Positions 1-9,391 are shown, numbered from the stretch's first letter. The stretch: DNA of 64,000 bases from Ignavibacteria bacterium (GCA_020635205.1 JACKAE010000003.1:372001-436000), one strand, 5' to 3'. The notes: generated by a model from the letters alone, not told the origin. Numbers and translations are program-made.

Positions 1-2
1 GA

Positions 3-1754
3 TACGAAAGCAAATTTTTAGCCGGACTCTACGCTCTGGTGTTGGTGATTGCCGCTTCGTATGGCAACACGACTGGATTTCTCCTGACTGGGAAGACGCT
101 TCAGGCAATGATGGTGAAGCCAGAAGTGGAATACAGCGTTGAAGAACGTGCCTCGGTTGAAGGCTTCCTTCGACTGAAAGAGCTTCGGGCACTCGACTAC
201 GGGACGTTGAATCAAGCTCAACAAGAAGAGTTGGAAGCCCTCACAATTCAGGATCAAGAGGGGAATCTCCACGCCTTTATCTCCTATCTCGACCTGACGA
301 CGTTCTACATCCTCTACGCAATTCTGATTGCTGCCTACACAATTTTAGGAGGACTCTTTGCCATTGCTTTGGTGGATGTAATTCAAGGCATTCTCATCAT
401 CTTCCTCTCGCTCATCTTAATTCCTCTCGGCCTCTCCGCAATCGGTGGTCTCGTCGGTCTGCAAAACCGCGTTCCCGATGCAATGACTGAACTCTTCGGG
501 TCTGGTGCTGGAAGTGAATATACGTGGTACTTTGTTGCAGGGCTTGCCTTGCTCAACTTAGTGGTGAACGCACCGAAGAGCTTTACACTCGGCGGTTCAC
601 CGAAAGATGATCGCTCGGCTCGGCTTGGCTTTGTTGGTGGGGCACTCTCCAAGCGGTTTATGATGCTCGGTTGGGCATTTACAGGGTTGATCGCCGTCGG
701 TCTCTACGCTGGGAGTGTGTCTGATCCAACAAATATCTGGGGTGTAATGACACGAGACCTTCTCGGCGTTGGGGCAATCGGACTGATGATTGCGGCGATC
801 TTTTCGGCAAATATGGATGGTGCAGCAACATCCTCACTCGACGCATCGGCAGCCTTCACGAAGAATATCTGGGAACCAGTGAAGCCGGGAACCTCTGAAC
901 GAACACAAGTTGGGATCGGTCGACTTATCATCGGCTTGATTCTTTTAGGGAGCGTTCTCTTCTCCACCGTTTTCGATAACGTCGTCGATGTCTTCAAGTA
1001 TGCACTCTCTGTAGGTGCAATTGTAGGCCCTGCCTTCTGGATGGCATTCTTCTGGCGTCGGGTGAACACGAAGGCAGTGGCAATTCAGATGCTGATTTCG
1101 TTGGTGATGACGGTGGTTGCGGCAAACCTTATCCCAGCAATCTCGGCACTAAACACAAGCTCAGCGTTGACGCAACAGACTGCGGAGCGGGTAGTGGAAT
1201 TTCAGGCGAAGGCTTCAGAAAAAGATGTGAGTGAGGGATTGGCAACAACGGCTGGAGAGATGATAACGAAGAGCGAACGGATTCCACCCCAGCCGATCTT
1301 CTTCACCTCTGTTTCTGTAGACGAGAGTGGAGTAGTAGTGGGAGGAGGAACATTCCGCACAAACGTCTGGCTGCTCGACAAACTTGGATTCGACTTCAGC
1401 AGTTGGAACAAGGCTGGAATCGAGACTGCCGGTTTTCTCTTCGACGCGATCTTCCCTTTCGTTCTCTTGATCCTTATCTCCATCTTCACAAAACCAAATT
1501 CTGACCGAGTGCTCCGTGAGTTTTACGCTCGGGTGAACACGCCGGCAGTGGCCGATCCAGAAGAAGATGCGCGGTTAGTGCAAGAGAAGATCGACAACCC
1601 AGAGCTTGTTGAGCAGAATAAGATGTTCCCCCACACAAATATCGAGTTCTGGAAGCCAACGCGGTTCGATATTCTTGGGTTTGCTGCCTGCGTTGCCTTC
1701 GTAGCTCTCATTATCGGACTCTACATGATTCTCTCATCAATTGCGCGAGGCTAA
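3..1754 (+). CDS. Sodium:solute symporter family protein (5' end outside window)
   Basis: The frame is open to the left edge, so the first membrane segments are missing and the GTG at 39 is not a credible start. About 583 residues remain, with many hydrophobic segments. The stretch AAIFSANMDGAATSSLDASA fits the conserved region of the SSS (solute:Na+ symporter) family, which couples sodium entry to uptake of sugars, amino acids or similar solutes. A long polar loop (plus-strand bases about 1150-1400) precedes a late membrane segment, and a final one lies at the C-terminus. The next gene, a glycosidase, starts 3 bases after the stop, so the substrate may be a sugar or glycoside. That substrate is inference; the family call is firm. 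Confidence 0.85.
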   Translation, partial: YESKFLAGLYALVLVIAASYGNTTGFLLTGKTLQAMMVKPEVEYSVEERASVEGFLRLKELRALDYGTLNQAQQEELEALTIQDQEGNLHAFISYLDLTTFYILYAILIAAYTILGGLFAIALVDVIQGILIIFLSLILIPLGLSAIGGLVGLQNRVPDAMTELFGSGAGSEYTWYFVAGLALLNLVVNAPKSFTLGGSPKDDRSARLGFVGGALSKRFMMLGWAFTGLIAVGLYAGSVSDPTNIWGVMTRDLLGVGAIGLMIAAIFSANMDGAATSSLDASAAFTKNIWEPVKPGTSERTQVGIGRLIIGLILLGSVLFSTVFDNVVDVFKYALSVGAIVGPAFWMAFFWRRVNTKAVAIQMLISLVMTVVAANLIPAISALNTSSALTQQTAERVVEFQAKASEKDVSEGLATTAGEMITKSERIPPQPIFFTSVSVDESGVVVGGGTFRTNVWLLDKLGFDFSSWNKAGIETAGFLFDAIFPFVLLILISIFTKPNSDRVLREFYARVNTPAVADPEEDARLVQEKIDNPELVEQNKMFPHTNIEFWKPTRFDILGFAACVAFVALIIGLYMILSSIARG

Positions 1755-1757
1755 AGA

Positions 1758-3920
1758 ATGCACCCTGACCGCAAAACGAACGCACCAGATACCGAATACT
1801 TTTTTTTGGGCGATGGATTTCTCTCTGTCGCGATTCAATGGAGCAAGAATCCAGAAATGTCTCCCTACGGCATTCTCCTCTGGGGAACGGAAGCTTTTCA
1901 GCGAAAGGATGGCACAGCCCTCTTTCATCCTGAACTTGGCCTTGGGGGAACAATGCTCACCGTTGTTATTGGGAGCCAGAAGTATCGTCCAACACACGAG
2001 ACGACTCGCGTCTGGTGGGAATCCTCTGAGTTGATAGAACCGGTTGTTGGAGTTGAATGGATCGCAGGAGATATTCGCGTGGTGGAGAGGTTTTCAGTTG
2101 CGTCTTGGAATGATGAGCCACCTGCAAAAGATCGTTATGGGATCAGCCAATCTGAATTTAACTGTCATTTCCTCCGGCGCGATATTCTTTTGTTGCCAAA
2201 CGCTCAGTCGAGCGATGTTCCCTCAGAGGGTAGTATCGTAGCCTCACTCTACCCAAACCCAATCCTCTACAATCAACTCCCAATGCGGAGAGCAGAGAGC
2301 GAACTCTTCGGTTCCCCCAGCAGTTATGGTGATTCGTTCCTCACGTTGGAAGCAAATGCCTCTCCGCAATATTTCGAGCGATTTTTCACATTTGTTCAGC
2401 CTGTTGACTTCCAATCTATTGACTCCAATGAACCTGATGATCGTGATGAGCTCTCTCTCTTCTATCGACTTCCCGACTACCTTGCAGAGGAGATACCGAG
2501 TGCGATAAAGGGGGAGAAGATTGATCTCCCACTCTTCAACGGCAATCAGGAACAACACCTTTCTTTTGCACAACGTCTTCTGAGGCAGCTTGAAATCTCC
2601 CGAATAGGGATCAATGGAACCATTTCTGAAGATGGGGCATTCAACGCTTCGATCTGGCAGTATGGCTACGAGTGGGGACAGGATGCCGCAATGCTTGCGA
2701 CGGCATGTTGTTATGTAGGTGACTTCGAGATTGCGAAGGCTATTCTCTCACATATCCTCCTGGTGTTGACCAGCGATGATGGACACGTCGCGGAGTCGAG
2801 TCGGTTTCGTGATGGCGAGCTTACAGAACTGAACGCAAACGGTGCTGTGCTGTTAGCTCTCCGGGATTACTACTGGTTCACGCGGGATGGAGATTTTCTG
2901 CGAAGAAATTGGTCTTATATCGGAGATATTGTCGCTCTCCTCTGCGAACCAGAACACTTGCACCCGTCAGGCCTGCTTGTTGGACGACGTGACCTCTGGG
3001 AACGACTCCCCTGGATGGGCCTTCTCTCTGGCTTCGACGTTGCAACGAACACTTTCTGTTCTGAAGGGTTGATCGCAGCCTCCTACTTAGCAGGACTTCT
3101 CGGCATTGAGGGAAAATGTGCGGAGTGGAGGGAACTGGGGGAAACAATGCACCGGGCGATGTTCAACCACCTCACCTTCTCCTTTGTGGAAGATAATCGC
3201 ATCGTTCACCGCCGACTGTTGGATGGCACGGTACAGACAACAATGGTGGCCGAAGCGAGATATGGCGACCAACGGTACATCCCCTACGTTCCAGATCACG
3301 TTGCTGATATTACACCACGTCTCTGCGATCCTGACTCGGTCTCCGCCCTCCCAATTCTCTACAACCTTATCGATCCGAGGTCGACGTTAGCGCAAAATAC
3401 TCTCAACCACCTCCACGAGCATCTTTGGAACCCGACTGGGATTGGTGGCTACGGACGTTCACCAATTCCCTCCGATCCCGATTCTCCCGGTCCTTGGCCA
3501 TTCGTCACGGCGTGGATGGCCGAGGCAGAGTTGAAGGGAGGCATGACCGAGCGGGCAAAAGAGACAACAGAGTGGCTACTAACAATGGCGAACAATGGTG
3601 GGAACTGGTTTGAGTATTACGGCGAACGACAGTCTCCCCCCTATCCACCAACTGGAATTATCGTCTGGGGTTGGGGACAATACCTGCTGTTAGCCATTCG
3701 TGGGTGGATGGGAATCGAAGTCACCGGTAAACGGTTGCGCATTGCCCCTCAACTCGTCCCCTTCGAACACCGCTTCTGGGTTGGAGATCACTACGTCAAC
3801 ATAGAGGTTTCAGGACTGCGAATAGCAACAGTTGAAGGATTACGGATTACCTTGGTCAACGGAGGTATCGAAATTCCACTCCCGTTAGAGAAGAACCTCC
3901 ACATTCACTTCAGCAACTGA
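1758..3920 (+). CDS. Six-hairpin (alpha/alpha toroid) glycoside hydrolase, cytosolic
   Basis: This 720-residue protein has no signal peptide. A beta-rich N-terminal part (about 1-240) is followed by an alpha-helical toroid (about 260-640) and a short beta-rich C-terminus, the layout of glucoamylase-like and GH63/GH65/GH94-type enzymes. WQYGYEWGQD at 300-309 resembles the W..D catalytic-cleft motif of these families. The exact GH family and substrate cannot be fixed by eye. The ATG lies 3 bases after the symporter stop with a GAGG upstream, which suggests translational coupling and a take-up-then-hydrolyse pair. A run of eight T at 1800-1807 lies in codons 14-17. Confidence 0.65.
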   Translation: MHPDRKTNAPDTEYFFLGDGFLSVAIQWSKNPEMSPYGILLWGTEAFQRKDGTALFHPELGLGGTMLTVVIGSQKYRPTHETTRVWWESSELIEPVVGVEWIAGDIRVVERFSVASWNDEPPAKDRYGISQSEFNCHFLRRDILLLPNAQSSDVPSEGSIVASLYPNPILYNQLPMRRAESELFGSPSSYGDSFLTLEANASPQYFERFFTFVQPVDFQSIDSNEPDDRDELSLFYRLPDYLAEEIPSAIKGEKIDLPLFNGNQEQHLSFAQRLLRQLEISRIGINGTISEDGAFNASIWQYGYEWGQDAAMLATACCYVGDFEIAKAILSHILLVLTSDDGHVAESSRFRDGELTELNANGAVLLALRDYYWFTRDGDFLRRNWSYIGDIVALLCEPEHLHPSGLLVGRRDLWERLPWMGLLSGFDVATNTFCSEGLIAASYLAGLLGIEGKCAEWRELGETMHRAMFNHLTFSFVEDNRIVHRRLLDGTVQTTMVAEARYGDQRYIPYVPDHVADITPRLCDPDSVSALPILYNLIDPRSTLAQNTLNHLHEHLWNPTGIGGYGRSPIPSDPDSPGPWPFVTAWMAEAELKGGMTERAKETTEWLLTMANNGGNWFEYYGERQSPPYPPTGIIVWGWGQYLLLAIRGWMGIEVTGKRLRIAPQLVPFEHRFWVGDHYVNIEVSGLRIATVEGLRITLVNGGIEIPLPLEKNLHIHFSN

Positions 3921-3931
3921 GAACGTTTTCA
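3918..3931. promoter_or_regulatory. Operator-like palindrome TGAGAACGTTTTCA
   Basis: A near-perfect palindrome overlaps the stop codon of the glycosidase gene and ends 12 bases before the ATG at 3944. A near-identical site, TGAAAACGTTTTCA, lies upstream of another secreted-protein gene at 15616. Both resemble LacI/CcpA-family operators (TGWAARCGYTWNCW). Regulatory function is inference. Confidence 0.35.
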
Positions 3932-3943
3932 CCACAAGCAATC

Positions 3944-4918
3944 ATGAACGATAGACCGCCAAAAGACAAGAATTCCACCAACTCCCTCCTTTACCGATTT
4001 GCGCCTTTGCGCCTTTGCGTGACGCTTTGGGGTATTCTCTGCACCCTACTCCCCACCCTCACAACTGCCCAAACAATCTACACCGTCGTCCTCGGCAACC
4101 AGAACTACGTCGTGGGGAGCAGCACTCTCAGGAGTGGACTCTTCGTCAGCTACGACAGCGCGAAGAGTTGGAAGCACATCGGCCCGGAGAACCTGAAAGC
4201 CTACTCGATGGATGCCGTCGATAGCAGCGAGGGACGCATCCTCTACATCGCCGCAGGGAATGGGGTTCACCGGAGCACAGACTACGGAAAAAGCTGGGAG
4301 GTCGTAACCGACTGGAGAATGACAGAAGTAATGGATGTGTTAGTAGATCAGAGAAGCCCGAACTACATCTACACCGCAACCGCCTTCGGATTTTGGATGT
4401 CGCGGGATGGAGGGGATACGTGGGAGAACCCTGAGGGGCCGTTGAAGGAGAGGTACTGTTACGAGATTTCCAATGGTAGTTCGAGCAACTTGATCTCCGT
4501 TCTCTGTTCATCCTCTACCGACAGCCTTATGTACTACTCAACTGATACCGCTAAAACTTGGAAAAGTACCGGAAGGTGGAAAGCAAAAGAGAATCAGCAT
4601 TACTATGATTTTATCAATGTTGGCAATCGAGTCTTAATTGCAAGCTACGAAGAGAGGTTGTCGTATTACAAGAAAGGAAGTTCTCCCCACTTTTTGGATA
4701 CAGTCGTTGCCTATCCTTTCTCGAAACCGGTACACGCTTTGGATATACTTCGCTATTACGTGAATCCACGCATCCTTGCTGGTACGTTCGGCGATGGTTT
4801 ATATATCTGGAGCGACAACAAGTGGAGCTTTGCTGGTCTGTCCAACAGTCAAGTCTGGGATATTGTTGTGAAGATCTATTCTGTACCGGTGGAGGTAGGG
4901 CATGAACATGAGAATTAA
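3944..4918 (+). CDS. Secreted BNR/sialidase-like beta-propeller protein
   Basis: The 324-residue protein has an N-terminal signal peptide with probable cleavage after TTAQ (about residue 43). Several repeats read S.D.G.SW or STDYGKSWE, the Asp-box (BNR) pattern of beta-propellers, for example SYDSAKSW, STDYGKSWE and SRDGGDTWE. No catalytic residues of true sialidases are evident, so a structural or binding role is likelier. The protein ends abruptly after a propeller-like segment (SQVWDIVV) with no sorting domain, so the C-terminus may have been truncated. Part of the signal peptide (residues about 19-30) is encoded by a dispersed word-like repeat. The last 17 bases overlap the next gene. Confidence 0.7.
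   Translation: MNDRPPKDKNSTNSLLYRFAPLRLCVTLWGILCTLLPTLTTAQTIYTVVLGNQNYVVGSSTLRSGLFVSYDSAKSWKHIGPENLKAYSMDAVDSSEGRILYIAAGNGVHRSTDYGKSWEVVTDWRMTEVMDVLVDQRSPNYIYTATAFGFWMSRDGGDTWENPEGPLKERYCYEISNGSSSNLISVLCSSSTDSLMYYSTDTAKTWKSTGRWKAKENQHYYDFINVGNRVLIASYEERLSYYKKGSSPHFLDTVVAYPFSKPVHALDILRYYVNPRILAGTFGDGLYIWSDNKWSFAGLSNSQVWDIVVKIYSVPVEVGHEHEN
3999..4032. repeat. Tandem word repeat TTTGCGCC inside a signal-peptide region
   Basis: Two adjacent copies of a TTTGCGCC-type word followed by TTTGCGTGACGCTTTGG lie inside the coding sequence of the secreted BNR protein and encode residues about 19-30 of its signal peptide. I recognise this style of low-complexity word from intergenic regions. Here it has become coding sequence, which is inference from its repetitive form. 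Confidence 0.5.
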
Positions 4919-6719
4919 AGAGATGATGTTGTGGGAGGTCGGGAATTTTTTTTTGATGGGATGTGTTCGTAGGGACATGATGCATCATGTCCCTACGGAC
5001 ACATCCCATCATATCCCTGCCAACACCTCACCCCGACATACATCAAACCAAAGGTGGATTATTATTCTCTTCCTCACCGCATTGTTTACCCCCCATCTCT
5101 CGGCACAACCTGTTGAAGAAGAATTTACTGGCCCCTCGCCCGAGCAACGGGAGAAAGCGTTAGAGCATATCGCAAAGGATAACCGGCGCAACTTTCACTT
5201 TGTGTTGGCAAAGCTTCGCATGGGAAAGGATACAGCACTCGCCTGGCGGCAGCTTGACTCGCTACTCACCGAACCGACGCAAGATATGTTCTGGACATAT
5301 CCCGCTACTGCTTTCTATTTCTATGGTGGTGATCTGCTGAGCGATGAGTGGCGCGCAAAATTCCGTCACGTCTGGAAAACTTGGACGCCATACCGTGGCG
5401 ACACGGAGAACCACTTCTTGATGTACTACGAAACGCTCTACTTGATGGCACAGGAGTGGCCGGACTTGCCGGGGAGTGAGTGGTTCAACGGAAAAAGCTC
5501 TGAGGAGAACTTCCGCGAAGCTGAAGAATATCTGAACCACTGGATCGACGAGACAGTTCGCTACGGACAGACCGAGTGGGATTCTCCCCGCTACTTCTAC
5601 TTCTACATCGCTCCGCTGCTGACACTCTACGATTTCGCCGAGGACACAACGATGGCAAAGCGGTGTGGCATGATGGTAGAGTATCTCATAGCCGATTACG
5701 CTGCCGAGTATCTTGCCGGGAACTACTGCGGAGCACACTCCCGGGATGGTGATGGCTCGGTAATCAATCCACGCAATGCCGAAGCTCGAAGTTACTCAGA
5801 GTTCTATTGGGAGAACTCTTCCGACTTCATTCTCCCCGACCTCGCCTTCGCAGCAATGAGCAAGTTTCGGTGTCCGGACATCATCCGGGACATTGCCCAC
5901 GATCGGGCAACCCCCTACACCCACTACGAACGGAAGCGCTCCCGCGCGAAAATGCGCTACAGTGAGGAACGCTACACCGATGTCTACAAAACAACGTACA
6001 TGACGAAAGACTACGCCCTCGGCTCGATGCAGGGGGGCTTGCAACAACCGATACAGCAGCATACGTGGGACATCACGTTCGCCTCGGACAAACCGAACAA
6101 CACAATCTACGCTCTCCACCCATACGCATCAGCCTACGAACTCGGAATGTTTTTCCCCGAAGAGCCAGAGCTAATGGAGGAAGGAATCCTGAACTCGAAG
6201 GCGAGCTATGGAAGTGAAGATAAGTGGATTGGGGGATCGCCGTACGAAACGATTGTTCAGAAAGAGAATATCCTCGTCGCCACGTATACTATTCCTCCCG
6301 GTACACGGTTTGGGCACGTTGATTTCTTCTTTCCAGCCTCAACAGAATTTATGGCTGAAAACGCTGAACATTGGATTGTAGCCATTGTGGGGAATGGAAT
6401 GGCTTCAATCCATCTCGAGCAACGTGATTCGATTACTTGGATAGAATATCCCGACAAACCATACAAACGCCTGCGCTTGTGGGGAAATAACATTCGCTAC
6501 AGCGTAGCCGTTGGGAACAGAGAAGTAATGAACGAGGGATTTAGTCCGTGGCTGAGAAAAGAAGAAGCGAAGAGAGCAAAGATCGATACAGCTTCTCCAA
6601 CCAACCCCGACCTTTTCAACGGCCCACACCTGAAGAGCACGTATGAAAGTGGAGTTCTTGAGATGACGTGTGGGGGCAAGAAGCGGGTGCTGGATTTTGT
6701 GGAGGGGCGTATCAGATAG
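4902..6719 (+). CDS. Secreted protein of unknown function, glycan-lyase-like layout
   Basis: The start at 4902 is supported by GGAGG at 4891-4895, six bases upstream. The product is 605 residues. The hydrophobic core of its signal peptide is unusually late (about 52-63, cleavage after LSAQ near 69), because a T9 run and a 56-bp palindrome lie between the start codon and the signal core. The middle (about 85-340) is helix-rich with many aromatic residues, and the C-terminal part (about 400-590) looks beta-rich, a layout seen in toroid polysaccharide lyases and hydrolases. I do not recognise a specific family. It overlaps the preceding gene by 17 bases, so the two are probably co-expressed. Later starts (4956, 4977, 4980) are possible. 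Confidence 0.6.
   Translation: MNMRIKEMMLWEVGNFFLMGCVRRDMMHHVPTDTSHHIPANTSPRHTSNQRWIIILFLTALFTPHLSAQPVEEEFTGPSPEQREKALEHIAKDNRRNFHFVLAKLRMGKDTALAWRQLDSLLTEPTQDMFWTYPATAFYFYGGDLLSDEWRAKFRHVWKTWTPYRGDTENHFLMYYETLYLMAQEWPDLPGSEWFNGKSSEENFREAEEYLNHWIDETVRYGQTEWDSPRYFYFYIAPLLTLYDFAEDTTMAKRCGMMVEYLIADYAAEYLAGNYCGAHSRDGDGSVINPRNAEARSYSEFYWENSSDFILPDLAFAAMSKFRCPDIIRDIAHDRATPYTHYERKRSRAKMRYSEERYTDVYKTTYMTKDYALGSMQGGLQQPIQQHTWDITFASDKPNNTIYALHPYASAYELGMFFPEEPELMEEGILNSKASYGSEDKWIGGSPYETIVQKENILVATYTIPPGTRFGHVDFFFPASTEFMAENAEHWIVAIVGNGMASIHLEQRDSITWIEYPDKPYKRLRLWGNNIRYSVAVGNREVMNEGFSPWLRKEEAKRAKIDTASPTNPDLFNGPHLKSTYESGVLEMTCGGKKRVLDFVEGRIR
4955..5010. repeat. 56-bp near-perfect palindrome with GGGACATG/CATGTCCC core
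   Basis: Two 28-base arms (4955-4982 and 4983-5010) are reverse complements with one mismatch and no spacer. The core reads GTAGGGACATGATG followed by its complement. It lies inside the 5' coding region of the 4902 gene and encodes residues about 19-36. A second palindrome with the same GGGACATG core but different outer arms lies at 54918-54969. Confidence 0.85.
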
Positions 6720-7091
6720 AAGTAAGCAAGGTTGTCATTGCGCTCTACCAACAACTTCACGTAACAACCATCACTCGCACACTCATTCTTGAGTAGAATC
6801 GGGGGAGGTAGAAACCAGTACTGATATGGAAGATGAATAAGGAGTGGGGAATCTAGTATAAATCAGAATGTGCTGACTTGCAGCAAATATCTTTTGCAAA
6901 GGCGAAAACTACTGTACGTTCTTACCACGTACCTTATACTTGGTAAAAACAGATGCAGCCGGAAACAGAAAGTATGGTTTCGAAAGTATAGCAAGCAGAA
7001 TGACCAACAAGTTAAGAATCTTGATAGTGGAATCGTCGACATAGATTGATTACGGTGAAAGGAGTGCAAACTCAATACCATCTTGGCTGTT
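6720..7091. other. Intergenic stretch, no gene seen
   Basis: About 370 bases between the secreted protein and the restriction gene. It is AT-richer than the left flank. I see no convincing ORF, tRNA or clear hairpin terminator. It may mark the left border of the restriction-modification island. Confidence 0.6.
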
Positions 7092-7961
7092 CTATTCCCT
7101 TTCCGATTTAATAATTAGACTCTTCCAATGATTGACCAACACTGGAATTCGGGAAACGACCTCTTTACCAAAAATGACTTCAGAAACCAAGTTCATATGC
7201 ATGGAGTCAATAAGCCGACAGAGATAAGAGCGACCAAGATGCCACCAGGTAAAATAGTCATCGACAATAAGATAGTGCTTGACATCTTGACCTAAGTTCT
7301 CACGTGCTTCACGCAACTCCCACCCATCCAACTGAGTTTCATAAACACCATCGGCAACCCGGCTACCAAATGTTGTTGTGTAGTAGTATTCCTTTATCTC
7401 CCACACAGCTATTGGGTCTTTTACGCTCGGGAAGGCTCCATCGACTCTTCGGGACATGGTACGTATGGGATAATTATTTGAAGTGAGTGAAGTCAACTCC
7501 TTGGGATTATAGTCGCAGTCGAATTCCCCCTTATGCGCCTCAATGTGCATATTTACAAGGCCTGTCAGGAACGCGGGCCTTCTCTTATCTCCCTTTTGTT
7601 TATTCATTGGTAGTGGGCACAGCGGACTCAACTCCTCTCGTTTGCTTTCAAACAACTCAGATGCCGATTTTTGATCCATAAGGTTAGGCTTGACATAGTT
7701 CATTAAAGCGTCACTTCGATACTCCATGTACTCTTGAACTAAAACTCCGAGTGGCATAACAGTATGGTTGGCAACTAACTTACTTGGATTTAGGCCTTCA
7801 CCTTCAAAAACATCAATAATCTGCTCCTTAGTTGGAATGATGAAGCCGGGGTTAGGGTTAGCTTGTGTCCTCCTCTCGGCATATCCAAGACGTTGATTTA
7901 GCAGTTTGACATTAGCCCAAAATTCGAGATCAAGTCCAGTGAATCTATTATTTGGCTGCAT
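7092..7961 (-). CDS. Probable type II restriction endonuclease (PD-(D/E)XK)
   Basis: The 289-residue protein contains RRVDG (D174) followed 13 residues later by WEIK (E188, K190), which fits a PD-(D/E)XK nuclease core. It sits directly downstream of a small helix-turn-helix control protein, overlapping it by 14 bases, with an adenine methylase divergently transcribed on the other side. That context makes a restriction endonuclease the best call. The specificity cannot be read from sequence. No signal or membrane segment is visible. The codon use looks AT-richer than the flanking genes, which fits horizontal transfer. Confidence 0.7.
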   Translation of the reverse strand: MQPNNRFTGLDLEFWANVKLLNQRLGYAERRTQANPNPGFIIPTKEQIIDVFEGEGLNPSKLVANHTVMPLGVLVQEYMEYRSDALMNYVKPNLMDQKSASELFESKREELSPLCPLPMNKQKGDKRRPAFLTGLVNMHIEAHKGEFDCDYNPKELTSLTSNNYPIRTMSRRVDGAFPSVKDPIAVWEIKEYYYTTTFGSRVADGVYETQLDGWELREARENLGQDVKHYLIVDDYFTWWHLGRSYLCRLIDSMHMNLVSEVIFGKEVVSRIPVLVNHWKSLIIKSERE

Positions 7962-8199
7962 CTAACCTCTTCTGATATTCGTCCACAAATTCGTGTAATG
8001 AAGAATCCATGCACTCCACTATCCACTTTAACTCAATGAGGTCAATTCGCCTCTCACCATTCTCAATCTTACTAACGAAGGATTGAGGAACATTCAATCT
8101 TTCCGCCAGCTGAGCTTGCAATAGATTGTGCCCAACACGTAAACTATACAAAGTTTCCAACAGAACTCTGTACTCCGTGGTATGAATGCTTTTCTTCAC
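7948..8199 (-). CDS. Small XRE-family control (C) protein of the R-M system
   Basis: I chose the GTG at 8199 (83 residues, beginning VKKSIHTTEYR) over the upstream ATG at 8286. The upstream start would overlap the divergent methylase and add 29 residues unlike the family. The protein carries an XRE/Cro helix-turn-helix: LLQAQLAERLNVPQSFVSK, then IENGERRI. C proteins of type II systems bind the shared control region, delay restriction-gene expression and let methylation come first. Here the gene overlaps the nuclease by 14 bases and diverges from the methylase across about 80 bases, as in PvuII-type systems. The C-box sequence is not obvious to me. Confidence 0.75.
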   Translation of the reverse strand: MKKSIHTTEYRVLLETLYSLRVGHNLLQAQLAERLNVPQSFVSKIENGERRIDLIELKWIVECMDSSLHEFVDEYQKRLDAAK

Positions 8200-8280
8200 T
8201 GCGGAACCTACATCCGAAATTAGGATAACCCAAAAGAGGATATTTGAACCAACAGACGTATCTTGTAAATCAAAAACGAC

Positions 8281-9162
8281 ATGCAACTTTCTATCGGCTC
8301 ACAATTCGCTACTCACACGCCTCCTAAAGGTCAACTCTTGAAATGGGTTGGCAACAAACAGAAGTTTGCAGCTCAAATCTCTCGGTGCTTCCCAACAGAT
8401 TATGGAGTGTTCTTTGAACCATTCTTGGGTAGTGGTGCTATAATGGCGACCGTGGCTCCCCGCCATGGAGTTGGCTCTGACATCTTCCCACCTCTAATGG
8501 AAATCTGGAAAAAATTAAAAGTTGACCCGGCAGGTTTGGTTGAATGGTATGCCGAAAGGCGAAACCGACTACAAACGGAATCATATGTTGAAGTCTACGA
8601 AAGCGTTCGATCATCGTTCAACAAACGCCATAATGGTGCAGACTTCCTGTATTTGACGAGAGCATGTTATGGGGGAATTGTTCGTTTTCGAAAGTCTGAC
8701 GGCCATATGAGTACCCCATGTGGAGCACATACACCAATTCCTGTTGACACTTTTCGGAAACGTGTTGATGAGTGGAGGGTACGATTGAGGAATGTAAGGT
8801 TCATAAATGTAGACTACCGAGATGCCTTTACTCTTGCAAAGAGCGGTGACTTGATTTACTGTGATCCGCCCTACAGTCATAGTCAAAGTATCCTGTACGG
8901 AGCACAAGAATTCCAGCTTGAGGAATTGTTGGAGGCAATAGAAAATGCAAAGGCACGAGGCGTGAACATCGCACTGAGTATTGATGGAGACAAGAAGTCT
9001 GGAAACTATGTATGCGATCTACCAATACCATCAGGCCTGTTTGAAGAAGATATCTCAATAGCAGTTGGCCAGTCGATGCTACGCAGATTTCAGATGCAAG
9101 GACAATCGCTTGAAACAGAGCATGTTTCGGATCGACTATTGTTGACCTATCCCCTTAATTGA
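8281..9162 (+). CDS. D12-class (Dam-like) adenine-N6 DNA methyltransferase
   Basis: The 293-residue protein starts with LLKWVGNK (about 19-26). It carries the SAM-binding motif FEPFLGSGA at 45-53 and the catalytic DPPY motif (CDPPY, 194-198), the order seen in Dam/MboI/DpnII-type alpha-class methylases. It methylates adenine within the recognition site of the companion nuclease. The site is unknown, though many relatives act on GATC. It is transcribed away from the C and R genes. The ATG at 8281 lies next to the proposed shared control region. Confidence 0.88.
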   Translation: MQLSIGSQFATHTPPKGQLLKWVGNKQKFAAQISRCFPTDYGVFFEPFLGSGAIMATVAPRHGVGSDIFPPLMEIWKKLKVDPAGLVEWYAERRNRLQTESYVEVYESVRSSFNKRHNGADFLYLTRACYGGIVRFRKSDGHMSTPCGAHTPIPVDTFRKRVDEWRVRLRNVRFINVDYRDAFTLAKSGDLIYCDPPYSHSQSILYGAQEFQLEELLEAIENAKARGVNIALSIDGDKKSGNYVCDLPIPSGLFEEDISIAVGQSMLRRFQMQGQSLETEHVSDRLLLTYPLN

Positions 9163-9391
9163 AGCCCCAACAAGTCTTGAGGAAAACACACCTTACTTCG
9201 TGTACCAATAATCCGAACTGAACGGTAATCATCGAGAACGATTTAATAACTGAAGTCAGAGCAACCTTGAATAGGAAACTATTGCGTGGGGTAAAAGCCT
9301 TGAAAGCTATTTTGCGGGAAACAGCACTTTACATTGTTCAAGCATAAGGATGTTAAGTCTATAATTAGAAATCGTAGAAGATTATTACGAC

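Noticed and set aside
4902..4918. Frameshift joining the BNR protein and the 4902 gene
   Set aside because: The 4902 start has its own GGAGG and the second protein has its own signal core; overlap is better explained by coupling.
7304..7681. Plus-strand ORFs over the restriction gene
   Set aside because: They are antisense to a gene with a clear motif and context, and have no start signal or recognisable product.
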